From Actinomycetes bacterium (GTDB lineage Bacteria > Actinomycetota > Acidimicrobiia > Acidimicrobiales > Ilumatobacteraceae): 64,000 bases of DNA. The notes under the pieces were generated by a model. It made no database searches. It saw only the letters and a program-made list of their open reading frames with translations, and was not told the DNA's origin. Both the position numbers and the translations under genes were made by a program. This document shows positions 52,093 through 60,003 of the stretch, piece after piece (the stretch's first letter is position 1; each line of letters begins with the position of its first letter). The DNA is taken from the NCBI GenBank assembly GCA_025358125.1, contig JANYKS010000045.1, forward strand, positions 1 to 64,000, written 5' to 3'.

Positions 52093-52110
52093 GTAGGGAC
52101 TTCAGTCCCT
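52093..52110 (-). promoter_or_regulatory. DevR box A (AGGGACTGAAGTCCCTAC)
   Basis: The core GGGACTTCAGTCCC is close to the mycobacterial DosR consensus and nearly palindromic. On the coding strand the box ends 33 nt before the ATG of the Usp gene at 52059. CACTCT (52067-52072) lies 20 nt after the box and 7 nt before the ATG. Confidence 0.85.
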
Positions 52111-52194
52111 CATTCGCCGGGCCGACAATTCGGGCGGAAACGGCCGCTCGCCTCCACCGGCGGTTGACCGCCGGGAACATGTCGGTAACCGTCG

Positions 52195-54318
52195 TCACCG
52201 CTCGGGCCAGGAGTGTTCGTTGCGCACGAGCAGTCCCCAGATCCATGTGTCGACGAAGGCCGGTGAGGTCGGGGTGGAGATGTCGGTGACGGCGGCGAGC
52301 GCGGCCAAAGCGTCGGTCTGTTTCTGGCGGAGACGTCCGGAGGTGTAGGTGTGCAATGCGGAAGCGGACGGTTCCTCGAGCGCCGCGACTGCTTGATGGA
52401 GACTGCGGAACGGATAGAACTCGGCCTGCACCGTGGCGATGACGACGTCGGCTTGTTCGGTCGTGATGATTCCGTCGGTGGCGGCTTGGGCAACGAGGAT
52501 ACGGACGTCGACGAGTGCGTCGCTGAGTTGGCGGTATCCGTCTTCGATGCCGGCGTGGACGATGGCGACTTCGTCGTCGCCGTCGATTTCACCCGTCATG
52601 TACATGTCGAACACTTTGCCGATTCCGACCATGCCGCACGCAGCGAGCTCGGTCGCGCGCATCGCACCCATCGAGGCGGCACCGATGACTCGGATGCCGT
52701 TGGCGAGCGCCCACAGGATCTCTTTGTGCCACGGGGCCGGCACGGTCGAGTATCGGCCGTCGATCAGGACGATCGTGTGGGCGCCAGCGCGAACGGACCG
52801 CCAGATGTCGCCGCACTCGGCGGGAGGCAGCCATGCGGCGTCGAGGAGGTCGCGGCCGAGCCGACCGGGCAGGGTCGGGCCGCAGAACACGGCGATACCG
52901 GTGCGACGCAACGTTTCCAAGTCCAACCCGTCCACGACACCGGCTGGTTCGTCGGTCGGGACGTCGGGCATCGGGCGTGGTGGTGGACCGGATGGGTCCA
53001 TCAGCCGCATGCCGGGTACGACGACTTGGGCGACGTTCATCGGTGCGTCATCCAGGGACAAATCGATGACGACGATCTCGTCGAACCCGCGTTCGGCGAC
53101 AGCGGAGGTGGTTGCGGTCAGGTCGTCGCGTAGATCCTGGTGGGCGCGGTTTGGGATATCGGTGTATGACACTTGGGCAGGTGCGGCGAGGACCATTCTC
53201 ACGAACTGGCTGGGTGCTTCCCAGTCCGTGTAGACGGCGCGCGGCAGGTCGTCGCGAGAACCGGCCGTGACGATGGCCCGGTCTTGTGCCGCCTCGGTGA
53301 GGGCGCGGGACACGGCAATCGCACGTGACAGGTGCGTTCCGGCGCCGGCCATGAATGGCATCGGGTTGATCACGTTGTCTTTCAGTTCGGCTTCACGTGA
53401 CACGTGCGCCATCGCCACGACCGACGGGACCCCGAGATCGGTGGTGCAGTCGACGACAGCGACATCGATGCCGGCGTCCGCGAACGCTTTGAGTTGCCCG
53501 GCGATCACCTCATCGTCGATCGTGGACAGGTCGATCCGGCGGGCGCCGCTCGAACTCACCCCGAACATCCCAGGATCCGGACAGTCATACGCGCCGGTCC
53601 GCAGACTTTCGCGTTCGATCAGTTCGTACAAGGCGTGCACGACCGCTTCGCTCAACACGTTCCCTGACGCGAGACCGTTCGACCCGGCCTGGAACACGCC
53701 TTCGGTCGGATGGTACGGCAACGAGTAATCACCGTGGACGATCTCGTATGGGACCAACCGCGCCGATTTGGACACGAGGTCATAGCCCGCGACGAAACGC
53801 AACGGCGCATCCACATCAAGTCCAATGTCTTCGTAGCGTTCGATCCGTTCGATGTTCGCCAACGGCGCCCCAGCCCCACGCAGCTGCGCAACCGAGGTCT
53901 CGATCACTTCGACCAGATGCAGTTCCGAATGCCAGCCCTCCAACGACTCCATCAACGCCGAGGCACGCGCTGCAGCGGCAGTCGCACCCTTCCCGGACGA
54001 CACCGACAGGTTCTTCGCCAACGGCCGGATCGCCGAGTACACCGGGATCCCGATCGTGTCCAAACCGGTGATATCAGCCAAACGAGTCACACCAGCCCGC
54101 TCCGCCAGCGTCCGGACCCGCTCCAAGGTCTCCTCCGGCGCGAACACACGATCCGTTCCCGTGCGGAACACCTTCGGGTACGACCGCGCCAGCGATACCT
54201 CCGTCGCTGCCAGACGGATTGCAGTCGCCCGGGAGAAACCGAACGGGGCCAACAGCTCGAAGAACTCGTCGGCACGGGCGCCAGAGGGGTCGGAGCCGTC
54301 GAGCAAATCAGCGTTCAT
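52195..54318 (-). CDS. YcaO-TfuA fusion protein
   Basis: A 707-residue fusion of the two proteins that together install thioamides in peptide backbones. The YcaO part (about 25-430) has the ATP-binding signature SGKG at 108-111, SALMESLEGW (Glu124, Glu127), and HALYELIERES. The TfuA part (about 474-690) has GIAVFCGPTLPG, VLIDGRYSTVPAPWHKEI and GAASMGAMRATEL. No precursor-peptide gene, peptidase or exporter is adjacent, so the target may be a larger cellular protein. It is divergent from a split-barrel gene; DevR box C lies 86 nt upstream of its ATG and could serve both. Confidence 0.9.
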   Translation of the reverse strand: MNADLLDGSDPSGARADEFFELLAPFGFSRATAIRLAATEVSLARSYPKVFRTGTDRVFAPEETLERVRTLAERAGVTRLADITGLDTIGIPVYSAIRPLAKNLSVSSGKGATAAAARASALMESLEGWHSELHLVEVIETSVAQLRGAGAPLANIERIERYEDIGLDVDAPLRFVAGYDLVSKSARLVPYEIVHGDYSLPYHPTEGVFQAGSNGLASGNVLSEAVVHALYELIERESLRTGAYDCPDPGMFGVSSSGARRIDLSTIDDEVIAGQLKAFADAGIDVAVVDCTTDLGVPSVVAMAHVSREAELKDNVINPMPFMAGAGTHLSRAIAVSRALTEAAQDRAIVTAGSRDDLPRAVYTDWEAPSQFVRMVLAAPAQVSYTDIPNRAHQDLRDDLTATTSAVAERGFDEIVVIDLSLDDAPMNVAQVVVPGMRLMDPSGPPPRPMPDVPTDEPAGVVDGLDLETLRRTGIAVFCGPTLPGRLGRDLLDAAWLPPAECGDIWRSVRAGAHTIVLIDGRYSTVPAPWHKEILWALANGIRVIGAASMGAMRATELAACGMVGIGKVFDMYMTGEIDGDDEVAIVHAGIEDGYRQLSDALVDVRILVAQAATDGIITTEQADVVIATVQAEFYPFRSLHQAVAALEEPSASALHTYTSGRLRQKQTDALAALAAVTDISTPTSPAFVDTWIWGLLVRNEHSWPER

Positions 54319-54403
54319 ACCCCGACCGTACAGGTCGCTTCAGGACCCTGCCAACGCGCAGCCCGGGCCGTGCGAGCGCCGAAAGGGGCACCTCAGCGAT
54401 CAA

Positions 54404-54421
54404 ACCGACCAATGGCCCTAC
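54404..54421 (+). promoter_or_regulatory. DevR box C (ACCGACCAATGGCCCTAC)
   Basis: It lies 33 nt before ATG 54455 of split-barrel protein 3, with CACCCT (54442-54447) 20 nt after the box and 7 nt before the ATG. It is also 86 nt upstream of the divergent ycaO-tfuA gene. Confidence 0.7.
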
Positions 54422-54454
54422 CTTCGCTGCTCGCTGAGTGGCACCCTTCGCGGT

Positions 54455-54898
54455 ATGGATGACGAAGAGAGTATTTCCGGACCACACAACCTGGACCCGG
54501 CCAACTGTCTCATCTTGTTGCGCAGCCAAAGTGTCGGCCGCATCATCGTTGCGGGTGCCGATCCGTACGTGGCTCTCGTCAACTACGCGGTGATCGAAGG
54601 CGGCGTCGTGTACCGATCCGACGGCGGCAGCCACCTCGCAGAGTTGGAAGGGGAGCGGGTTGCGTTCGAGGTCGACTGTGTTGTCACCGCCGAACGAATG
54701 GGTTGGAGCGTCGTCGCGCGAGGGTTCGTCACGGATGTGACCGAATCGTTGACCGCGGACCTCGAACCTCCGAATCTCTCGTCATGGGCGCCCGGACCGA
54801 AGGAGTGCTGGATGCGGATCCGGATCGACGAGGTCACTGGGCGCTGGGTGCACAAAGACGACGGTCCGAGTGAAGCAGATGACCGCGGCTATCTCTGA
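54455..54898 (+). CDS. Pyridoxamine 5'-phosphate oxidase-like split-barrel protein 3
   Basis: A 147-residue paralogue: LDPANCLILLRSQSVGRIIV, YVALVNYAVIEGGVVYRSDGG, VAFEVDCV, GWSVVARGFVTDVTE, and a C-terminal EVTGRWVHK in place of the usual TGRRF. ATG 54455 has no ribosome site and follows a DevR box and -10 element at the fixed distance, so the mRNA is probably leaderless. Its 3' end overlaps that of the convergent paralogue by 10 nt. Confidence 0.85.
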   Translation: MDDEESISGPHNLDPANCLILLRSQSVGRIIVAGADPYVALVNYAVIEGGVVYRSDGGSHLAELEGERVAFEVDCVVTAERMGWSVVARGFVTDVTESLTADLEPPNLSSWAPGPKECWMRIRIDEVTGRWVHKDDGPSEADDRGYL

Positions 54899-55308
54899 TC
54901 AGAGAGGGCGAAGCGACGTCCGCTGATCATTTCGGTGTTCAGATACGCGAGTACCCCGTGATGTCTCTTCGACCAGCGCTCGAGTTCCAAGTGGCGGGCC
55001 ATCTCGATCTGGATCGGATCGTCGACGACACCCAGCGGCCCGGTGACGATGACGCTCCATCCGTCCGAACCCGACGCGTAGACCCCGTCGCTCTGCAGGC
55101 AGACGACATGTCCGTGGAGCGCGGATTGCTCCATCCGTTCGGTGGCCGCTCGAAGAACGATGTCGTCACCGAGCACCGCAAATTTGACCGGCACGATGAG
55201 CGGGAGGGCGCGGTTCGTCAACGCGATCCGGCCGACGCGCCCATTCGCGAGCAGTTTGCGACATTCATCTGCGTCGAGCACCTCGAGGCCGTCGGAATCG
55301 ATCTCCAT
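54889..55308 (-). CDS. Pyridoxamine 5'-phosphate oxidase-like split-barrel protein 4
   Basis: A 139-residue paralogue: LDADECRKLLANGRVGRIAL, LPLIVPVKFAVLGDDIVLRA, GWSVIVTGPLGVVDD and MISGRRFALSD. ATG 55308 is preferred over 55314 because it puts the start at exactly 33 nt from DevR box D, as in three other genes, with CACACT 7 nt before it and no ribosome site. Confidence 0.85.
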   Translation of the reverse strand: MEIDSDGLEVLDADECRKLLANGRVGRIALTNRALPLIVPVKFAVLGDDIVLRAATERMEQSALHGHVVCLQSDGVYASGSDGWSVIVTGPLGVVDDPIQIEMARHLELERWSKRHHGVLAYLNTEMISGRRFALSDQR

Positions 55309-55341
55309 GCACATCAGTGTGCGGACTCTGCACGCCCCGCA

Positions 55342-55359
55342 GTAGGGGCCAAGGACTCT
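55342..55359 (-). promoter_or_regulatory. DevR box D (AGAGTCCTTGGCCCCTAC)
   Basis: The box ends 33 nt before ATG 55308; CACACT (55316-55321) is 20 nt after the box and 7 nt before the ATG. It is more diverged in the first half than box A but keeps the CCCTAC end. Confidence 0.7.
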
Positions 55360-55491
55360 TCTGAATCGGCCCAATCGCCGCGGGTCGGGAACTTTGTGTC
55401 CGGTCGATGAGCGGCCGGGTCGGCCATCATCTCGTCGTGGGAACTAGATTCGTACCAGATTCGATCCGTCCACGACAAGAGGAGCACTGAG

Positions 55492-56145
55492 ATGATCAGC
55501 GTGTTTCTGCTCGACGACCATGAAGTGGTCAGACGAGGTGTTCGCGATCTGCTGGAGTCGGCCGACGACCTCGAGGTGGTCGGTGAGGCGTCGACGGCGG
55601 AGCAGGCGCTTCAACGCGTTCCGGCAATATCTCCCGACGTCGCCATCCTCGATGTGCGACTACCGGACGGCAACGGCATTGAGGTCTGTCGAGACCTCCG
55701 GTCCATTCTCCCCGACTTGCGTTGTTTGATGCTCACGTCGTTCAACGATGACGAAGCCTTGTTCGATGCGATCATGGCGGGCGCGGCCGGGTATGTGTTG
55801 AAAGAAGTCCGCGGCGCCGATCTCATCGACAGCGTTCGGCGAGTCGCCGCCGGCCAGTCACTGCTCGATCCCCGAGTCACCGCCCGAGTGCTCGAGCGTC
55901 TCCGCAACCCTCCACCCGACGATGAACGCACCACGAACCTGACCCAGCAGGAAAGGCGGATCCTCACGCTGCTCGCAGACGGACTCACCAATCGCCAAAT
56001 CGCAGATGAAATGTTCCTCGCCGAGAAGACCGTCAAGAACTACGTCTCCAACATGCTCGCCAAGTTGGGCATGCACCGCCGAACCGAAGCGGCCGTCTAC
56101 GCAGCCCTGCTCGCCGACCGACGTGCAAAGAAAGCCGGCCACTGA
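55492..56145 (+). CDS. devR: DevR/DosR-type response regulator
   Basis: A 217-residue NarL-family regulator that closely follows mycobacterial DevR along its length as I remember it: Asp8-Asp9, phospho-acceptor Asp54 in [11 protein letters not shown], Thr82 and Lys104 at the same positions, linker, then the HTH with [20 protein letters not shown] and [17 protein letters not shown]. The DNA-contacting recognition helix [10 protein letters not shown] is identical to DevR. It activates dormancy genes under low oxygen or NO in mycobacteria. GAGGAG precedes ATG 55492. Six DevR-like boxes surround it. Confidence 0.95.
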   Translation: MISVFLLDDHEVVRRGVRDLLESADDLEVVGEASTAEQALQRVPAISPDVAILDVRLPDGNGIEVCRDLRSILPDLRCLMLTSFNDDEALFDAIMAGAAGYVLKEVRGADLIDSVRRVAAGQSLLDPRVTARVLERLRNPPPDDERTTNLTQQERRILTLLADGLTNRQIADEMFLAEKTVKNYVSNMLAKLGMHRRTEAAVYAALLADRRAKKAGH

Positions 56146-56200
56146 CCTACGTCTCGACGAGTTCGATCATGCCGGAGATCGTGATCGAACCCGACTCGTC

Positions 56201-56680
56201 TCACCGTTCGCGGCTACCTCGAGAACGTTCAACTTGCGGGGCATCTGCGCTGTCGGTTTCGGATCCTCGCAGGGCGATGGAACGTCCGCTGAGATGTACG
56301 ATTTCGATCGCCACCCAGTGCGTCTTGTCGCCGGGCGCCAACACCGTGATCTCCAACCTGCGCAGCGCGTCGTAGCGGTCGCCGAGCGCAGTGGTGACCT
56401 CCCGAGCACGGCCTTGCACCATGACGCTCCATGCGCTGGTCGAGCCATCGCGTCCATCGATTTCGAAGGCAACGGAACTCATCGGAATGTTCGACAACTT
56501 GGCGCCTGCGTCGGTCCGGAAGACAACGAGCCCGTCGTACAGCGCGTAGTTGACCGGGAGGATGGTCGGGTATTCGCCGACCACGAAAGCAACCCGGCCC
56601 ATGGTCCCTTGCGCCAACAGCGCCTCACACTCGGCCTGGCCGAGGGTCTCCGTCGATGCTTCGAGGTCGTAGCGGGTCAT
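56201..56680 (-). CDS. Pyridoxamine 5'-phosphate oxidase-like split-barrel protein 5
   Basis: A 159-residue paralogue: LGQAECEALLAQGTMGRVAF, YPTILPVNYALYDGLVVFRT, SSVAFEIDGRD, AWSVMVQGRAREV and LSGRSIALRG. It has a hydrophilic Arg/Ser tail. ATG 56680 has no ribosome site and stands 33 nt from DevR box B. It converges on devR. Confidence 0.85.
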   Translation of the reverse strand: MTRYDLEASTETLGQAECEALLAQGTMGRVAFVVGEYPTILPVNYALYDGLVVFRTDAGAKLSNIPMSSVAFEIDGRDGSTSAWSVMVQGRAREVTTALGDRYDALRRLEITVLAPGDKTHWVAIEIVHLSGRSIALRGSETDSADAPQVERSRGSRER

Positions 56681-56713
56681 GAACTCATTGTCCCACGGTC
56701 GAGGCCAGAACCG

Positions 56714-56731
56714 GTAGGGCTTTCGGTCCCG
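56714..56731 (-). promoter_or_regulatory. DevR box B (CGGGACCGAAAGCCCTAC)
   Basis: The box ends 33 nt before ATG 56680. A -10-like GACAAT (56687-56692) lies 6 nt before the ATG. The core GGGCTTTCGGTCCC fits the DosR consensus. Confidence 0.8.
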
Positions 56732-56745
56732 GGATGTGAGGACTC

Positions 56746-56776
56746 GCGAATGACCCTGCGGGGCAGGGTCATTCGC
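56746..56776. repeat. Perfect 14-bp inverted repeat with 3-nt centre
   Basis: GCGAATGACCCTGC (56746-56759) and its complement (56763-56776) flank GGG. The right arm overlaps DevR box F. It may be an extended operator or a transcript-independent cruciform; it lies between divergent promoters, not after a gene. Confidence 0.75.
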
Positions 56777-56782
56777 CCCTAC
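56765..56782 (+). promoter_or_regulatory. DevR box F (AGGGTCATTCGCCCCTAC)
   Basis: GACACT (56803-56808) follows 20 nt after the box, the same distance as in boxes A, C and D. The next gene starts 75 nt from the box at 56858 with a GAGGAG ribosome site, so this copy drives a mRNA with a normal leader of about 40 nt. Confidence 0.7.
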
Positions 56783-56857
56783 TGAGCGGGCGGGTCGTGA
56801 CAGACACTGGTGATGTCTCCAGCAATGCGCTGGGACCTGATACCGAGGAGCAACATC

Positions 56858-57526
56858 ATGAAACGCCGAACCCTTGACCTTCTACTCATCGTCGGTGGTG
56901 TCCTCATCGCCGCGCTCTTGGTCGTGCTCGGCCTCGTGATGAGGAACAACGCCGACTTCGCGAAGTCTTACGTCCGCAACCAACTGAGCCAGCAACAGAT
57001 CACGTTCACGCCGGCAAGCGCGCTTGCCGAACCGGAAAAGGCTTCCTCGTGCCTGATCAAGTACGCCGGCACCCCGCTCGACAGCGGCAAGAAAGCCGAG
57101 TGCTACGCAAACGACTACATCGGGCTCCACCTGAGGGAGTCCGCAACGGGCGCCGGGCAAGACGGCGCGACCTACGCAACCCTGGGCGGTGTGCAACGCG
57201 AGGTCAAAGGACGTCTGACCGCTGCCACCGACGCCGGACAACCGACCACAGCGATCCAAGCCGAACTGGACAAGGTCAACGGCCTCCGGGAAACGATGTT
57301 CAAGGGCGAAACGCTGCGCGGCCTGCTGTTGACGTCGTACGGTTTCAGCGTCTTCGGTGAAAAGGGCGACCTCGCCGCAACGGTCTCGTTGCTTGCCGCC
57401 GCAGTACTGCTGCTTGCCGTGCTCGCCGGCCTCGTCCACTTCCTCAAGACCCCGAGTGACCCGATGGTTCCCGAAACCGTCGGCCACACCGACACAGCAA
57501 CAGACAAGACGCTGTCCAAGGTCTGA
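56858..57526 (+). CDS. Membrane protein of unknown function in the dormancy regulon
   Basis: A 222-residue protein with an N-terminal helix (LLLIVGGVLIAALLVVLGLV), an external domain of ~120 residues containing two Cys (KASSCLIKYAG and KAECYANDY) that could form a disulfide, a second helix (LLAAAVLLLAVLAGLVHFL) and a short cytoplasmic tail. GAGGAG precedes ATG 56858. A DevR box and a strong terminator-like hairpin bracket it, so it is a single-gene unit. No family recognised. Confidence 0.75.
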   Translation: MKRRTLDLLLIVGGVLIAALLVVLGLVMRNNADFAKSYVRNQLSQQQITFTPASALAEPEKASSCLIKYAGTPLDSGKKAECYANDYIGLHLRESATGAGQDGATYATLGGVQREVKGRLTAATDAGQPTTAIQAELDKVNGLRETMFKGETLRGLLLTSYGFSVFGEKGDLAATVSLLAAAVLLLAVLAGLVHFLKTPSDPMVPETVGHTDTATDKTLSKV

Positions 57527-57548
57527 ACCGGCCGAAGCAACAATGGCG

Positions 57549-57572
57549 GGAGCGCCCCTTTCGGGGCGCTCC
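57549..57572 (+). terminator. Rho-independent-type hairpin
   Basis: A 10-bp GC-rich stem (GGAGCGCCCC and its complement) with a TTTC loop begins 22 nt after the stop of the membrane-protein gene. There is no T-tract, as is common in actinomycetes. Confidence 0.75.
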
Positions 57573-57624
57573 TGCGCGTCACCGGCTCCGAGGATCGCCC
57601 GATGACCACACCGATCGGCGTCGA

Positions 57625-58671
57625 CTAGATCGATCGCCGACGCAGACGCTGGATCGCGTGTGTGGCCAAGCCGAAAAACGCAGCGACCCATGCGATGAGG
57701 GCGGCGCCGAGGGTGATCTGGGGCAGCCATCCCAGCGCGGTCAGCGCGATTGCCGCCCTCATCCGAAAGACCGCGACGCCATACATGCCAAGTGGGAAAA
57801 CGAGCGCCCAGTAGGAAGGGTGGTAGCGGAGTGGTACCCGCCGGATCAGGTGGCGCCACACGCCGATTGCGATCATGAGCGGGAACCAGAACGTGGCCGT
57901 CGCCCACGCAAGCATCACGGCGCCTTCGATGGAGGGAGCCAATCGGGCGATGCGTGCCGATTTGTCTTTGGCGAGGAGGATGTTCGCTCCTGCGAGGACC
58001 GTGATGGCAACAGCTCCGGCCGCGATCCATGCGGGTGGGTCTGCTTCGGTGGGCTCGAGTTCGTGGAACGTCCAGCGGAGAAACACCATCGTCATCACGA
58101 TGAGGTAGAGCACGATGCCCAGAGCAAACGCGCTGAGGACTGTGAACGCCAGCAGGTCATTGCTCGTCCGCCCGAGGAGCAGCGCACCGAGGACCGCGAC
58201 GGACTCGGTGGCGACGGTCAGCAAGAACCACGAACCGTTGAGGCCCGCAGCGAGGCCTGGTTTGGGGCTGTGGATCACGACCGCGAGAAGAGTGCTGTAG
58301 ACGAGCAACCCCCACTGGGCAAGACTGATCCACCACAGTGTCCAGGCGAGTCCCCACCAGCCGTGGACGACCGCTGAGCTTGCGCCGAGCACGTTGGATG
58401 CGGCGACGACGGTGAGAAACGCGAAGCCCTTGGCGTGATCGGTGAGGTCTTTGACGAAGAGGCGGGGGAACAGCACGATTCGCAGGACGAGCAGGCAGAC
58501 GAGGATCGCGTAGGCGGCAACGGCAATGGCGTAGAGCCCACTGGCCAGCCACGTGAGCTTCTGCTGGCTCGCCGCGATGGCGATGATGCCGGTGGCCATG
58601 ACGAGCGCGAAGTAGCCGGGAAACAGCGTCGCAATGGCAGAGCTCGTAGCTCCTCGCCCAACGGAGTTCAT
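57625..58671 (-). CDS. TDT/SLAC1-family anion channel or transporter (TehA-like)
   Basis: A 348-residue membrane protein with ten helices, opening with LFPGYFALVMATGIIAIA and containing SAVVHGWWGLAWTLWW and the C-terminal YHPSYWALVFPLGMYGVAVF, the signature of the tellurite-resistance/dicarboxylate (TDT) family. Members pass small anions, including nitrate or chloride in plant SLAC1. It overlaps the small membrane-protein gene of the molybdoenzyme operon (ATGA), so it may move that enzyme's anionic substrate or product. Confidence 0.88.
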   Translation of the reverse strand: MNSVGRGATSSAIATLFPGYFALVMATGIIAIAASQQKLTWLASGLYAIAVAAYAILVCLLVLRIVLFPRLFVKDLTDHAKGFAFLTVVAASNVLGASSAVVHGWWGLAWTLWWISLAQWGLLVYSTLLAVVIHSPKPGLAAGLNGSWFLLTVATESVAVLGALLLGRTSNDLLAFTVLSAFALGIVLYLIVMTMVFLRWTFHELEPTEADPPAWIAAGAVAITVLAGANILLAKDKSARIARLAPSIEGAVMLAWATATFWFPLMIAIGVWRHLIRRVPLRYHPSYWALVFPLGMYGVAVFRMRAAIALTALGWLPQITLGAALIAWVAAFFGLATHAIQRLRRRSI

Positions 58672-58871
58672 GGGCGGAGATAGCGCAGGAATGCAGCCGC
58701 GGCGCCGGCAAGGACGACGGACACCGCAGCGGTTGCCCAGGCCAGTGATTCGGCGTCGGTCTGGAACGCTTCCATCGCAACAGTAACGAGGAACAGTTGG
58801 AACGCGACGAGGATGATGACGTACAGCACGACCGTCGATGATGTCTTGCGGCGGCGGTCGGAGGCTCTCAT
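58668..58871 (-). CDS. Small two-helix membrane protein of the molybdoenzyme operon (67 aa)
   Basis: A basic N terminus ([12 protein letters not shown]), then two helices (VVLYVIILVAFQLFLVTVA and WATAAVSVVLAGAAAAFL). ATG 58871 overlaps the Rieske stop, and its own stop overlaps the TDT gene start, so it is firmly within the operon. It resembles small subunits that accompany cytochrome or oxidoreductase complexes. No family recognised. Confidence 0.7.
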   Translation of the reverse strand: MRASDRRRKTSSTVVLYVIILVAFQLFLVTVAMEAFQTDAESLAWATAAVSVVLAGAAAAFLRYLRP

Positions 58872-59377
58872 TGCGGCTTCCCGAGCGCCCATATCTGACC
58901 GTCGTCGCGGATTTCGACGTCGATCCGTCCGAGTGGCCGGGTCGGCGGACCGGAGATCACTCGCCCGGTCCTCGCTTCGAAATTGCCCTCATGACACGGA
59001 CAGTGCCAGCGGTCTTGTCCTGCCTCGAAGTAGACAACACATCCGAGGTGAGTGCATTTCTGGCTGAACGCGACCACTTCCCGGTCGGCGAGGCGAACGA
59101 GGATCGCGGGATCGTTCTTGTTCGGGTAGCGGAACAGGAACGGCTCGCCGATCGCCACGTCCGTCAACGCGACCAGCGCGCGCGGCTCGCCGGTGTTGAT
59201 GGTGCGTAGCTGGGTCCACACTGCAATGCCAACGTTGGCGACCGCGATCGTGCCGGCGCCGAGTACGAGGTAGCGGGCGAACTCGCGCCGAGTCACTTCC
59301 TCTTCCGACGCTGCTTCGTACGGGAAATCGCGTCGCCATACTGGCGTCGGCAGTTGTGTCACCCGCTCGTCGGTCAT
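58868..59377 (-). CDS. Rieske [2Fe-2S] protein with N-terminal Tat-like anchor
   Basis: A 169-residue protein: [20 protein letters not shown] (twin-arginine type anchor, about 29-53), then the Rieske fold with CTHLGC (108-113) and CPCHEG (126-131), giving the two Cys and two His ligands. [18 protein letters not shown] is the usual closing strand. It is coupled on both sides by ATGA overlaps. Position between the ferredoxin subunit and a small membrane protein indicates that it passes electrons between the membrane subunit or quinol and the molybdoenzyme. Confidence 0.92.
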   Translation of the reverse strand: MTDERVTQLPTPVWRRDFPYEAASEEEVTRREFARYLVLGAGTIAVANVGIAVWTQLRTINTGEPRALVALTDVAIGEPFLFRYPNKNDPAILVRLADREVVAFSQKCTHLGCVVYFEAGQDRWHCPCHEGNFEARTGRVISGPPTRPLGRIDVEIRDDGQIWALGKPQ

Positions 59378-60003
59378 CCGTCGAGCGCTTCCTGCTCGAG
59401 ACCGAAGGGGTCGTCGAGCCAATGACTGCGTGTCGGGGCAAAGACGTCGAGCGCGCCAGCGCCGAGTTCGTCGACGACGGTGTAGACCTTGGTTCGAACT
59501 TCTTGGCGGCCGAACATGAAATCACGCAGGAGTGAACCACTGCGGGTCTCGTTGAACTTCTCGATCGTGCCATACCACAGTGCTTCGCTCGGACAGACCG
59601 ATGCGCACATCGGCGCATAGCCTTCGGAGGTGCGGTCCGTGCACATGTCGCACTTCATCATCTGGTCGAAGTCGGCGATGTATTTGGGGACCCCGAAGGG
59701 GCAGGCGAGGACGCAGTTCGAGCAGCCGATGCAGCGCGGTTTGAGAGCAGATTGGACGATGCCGTCCTCGGTCTGTTTGATCGCATCGGCTGGGCACACC
59801 TGGGCGCAGGTCGGGTCCTCGCAGTGCATGCAGACCATCGGTGCGGTCTGGGTCGTCGTGGCTTGATCGATGCGCTCGAGATGGATCAGCGATTGGCCGC
59901 GGTGGGTGCCGCATTCCATGCAGGCCTGCACGCACGCTTCGCAGCCGATGCACCGGCTCTGATCGATCACGAACACCGGGGAATCGTCGATGCCGTATCT
60001 CAT
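59374..60003 (-). CDS. Four-cluster ferredoxin subunit (NrfC/DmsB type)
   Basis: A 209-residue electron-transfer subunit. Sixteen Cys in four groups can hold four [4Fe-4S] clusters: [43 protein letters not shown] and [23 protein letters not shown] 60003 overlaps the stop of the molybdoenzyme gene. It would link the catalytic subunit to the membrane cytochrome or Rieske protein. Confidence 0.93.
   Translation of the reverse strand: MRYGIDDSPVFVIDQSRCIGCEACVQACMECGTHRGQSLIHLERIDQATTTQTAPMVCMHCEDPTCAQVCPADAIKQTEDGIVQSALKPRCIGCSNCVLACPFGVPKYIADFDQMMKCDMCTDRTSEGYAPMCASVCPSEALWYGTIEKFNETRSGSLLRDFMFGRQEVRTKVYTVVDELGAGALDVFAPTRSHWLDDPFGLEQEALDG

Noticed and set aside
52060-52194. Small precursor-peptide gene for the YcaO-TfuA enzyme
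   Set aside because: The gap is a promoter region with DevR box A and contains no start, ribosome site and Cys/Gly-rich short frame that would fit; the 54319-54454 gap likewise shows none.
54335-54352. A DevR box directly before the ycaO-tfuA gene (AGGGTCCTGAAGCGACCT on the minus strand)
   Set aside because: The half-sites are out of register and neither the 33-nt nor the 20-nt spacing is met.
55386-55403. CGGGAACTTTGTGTCCGG as a DevR box in front of devR
   Set aside because: The core is one base longer than the others, lacks the CCCTAC end, and has no -10 at the fixed distance. Autoregulation of devR is possible but not shown.
56746-56776. Terminator
   Set aside because: The hairpin lies between two divergent promoters with no gene ending there and overlaps an operator.
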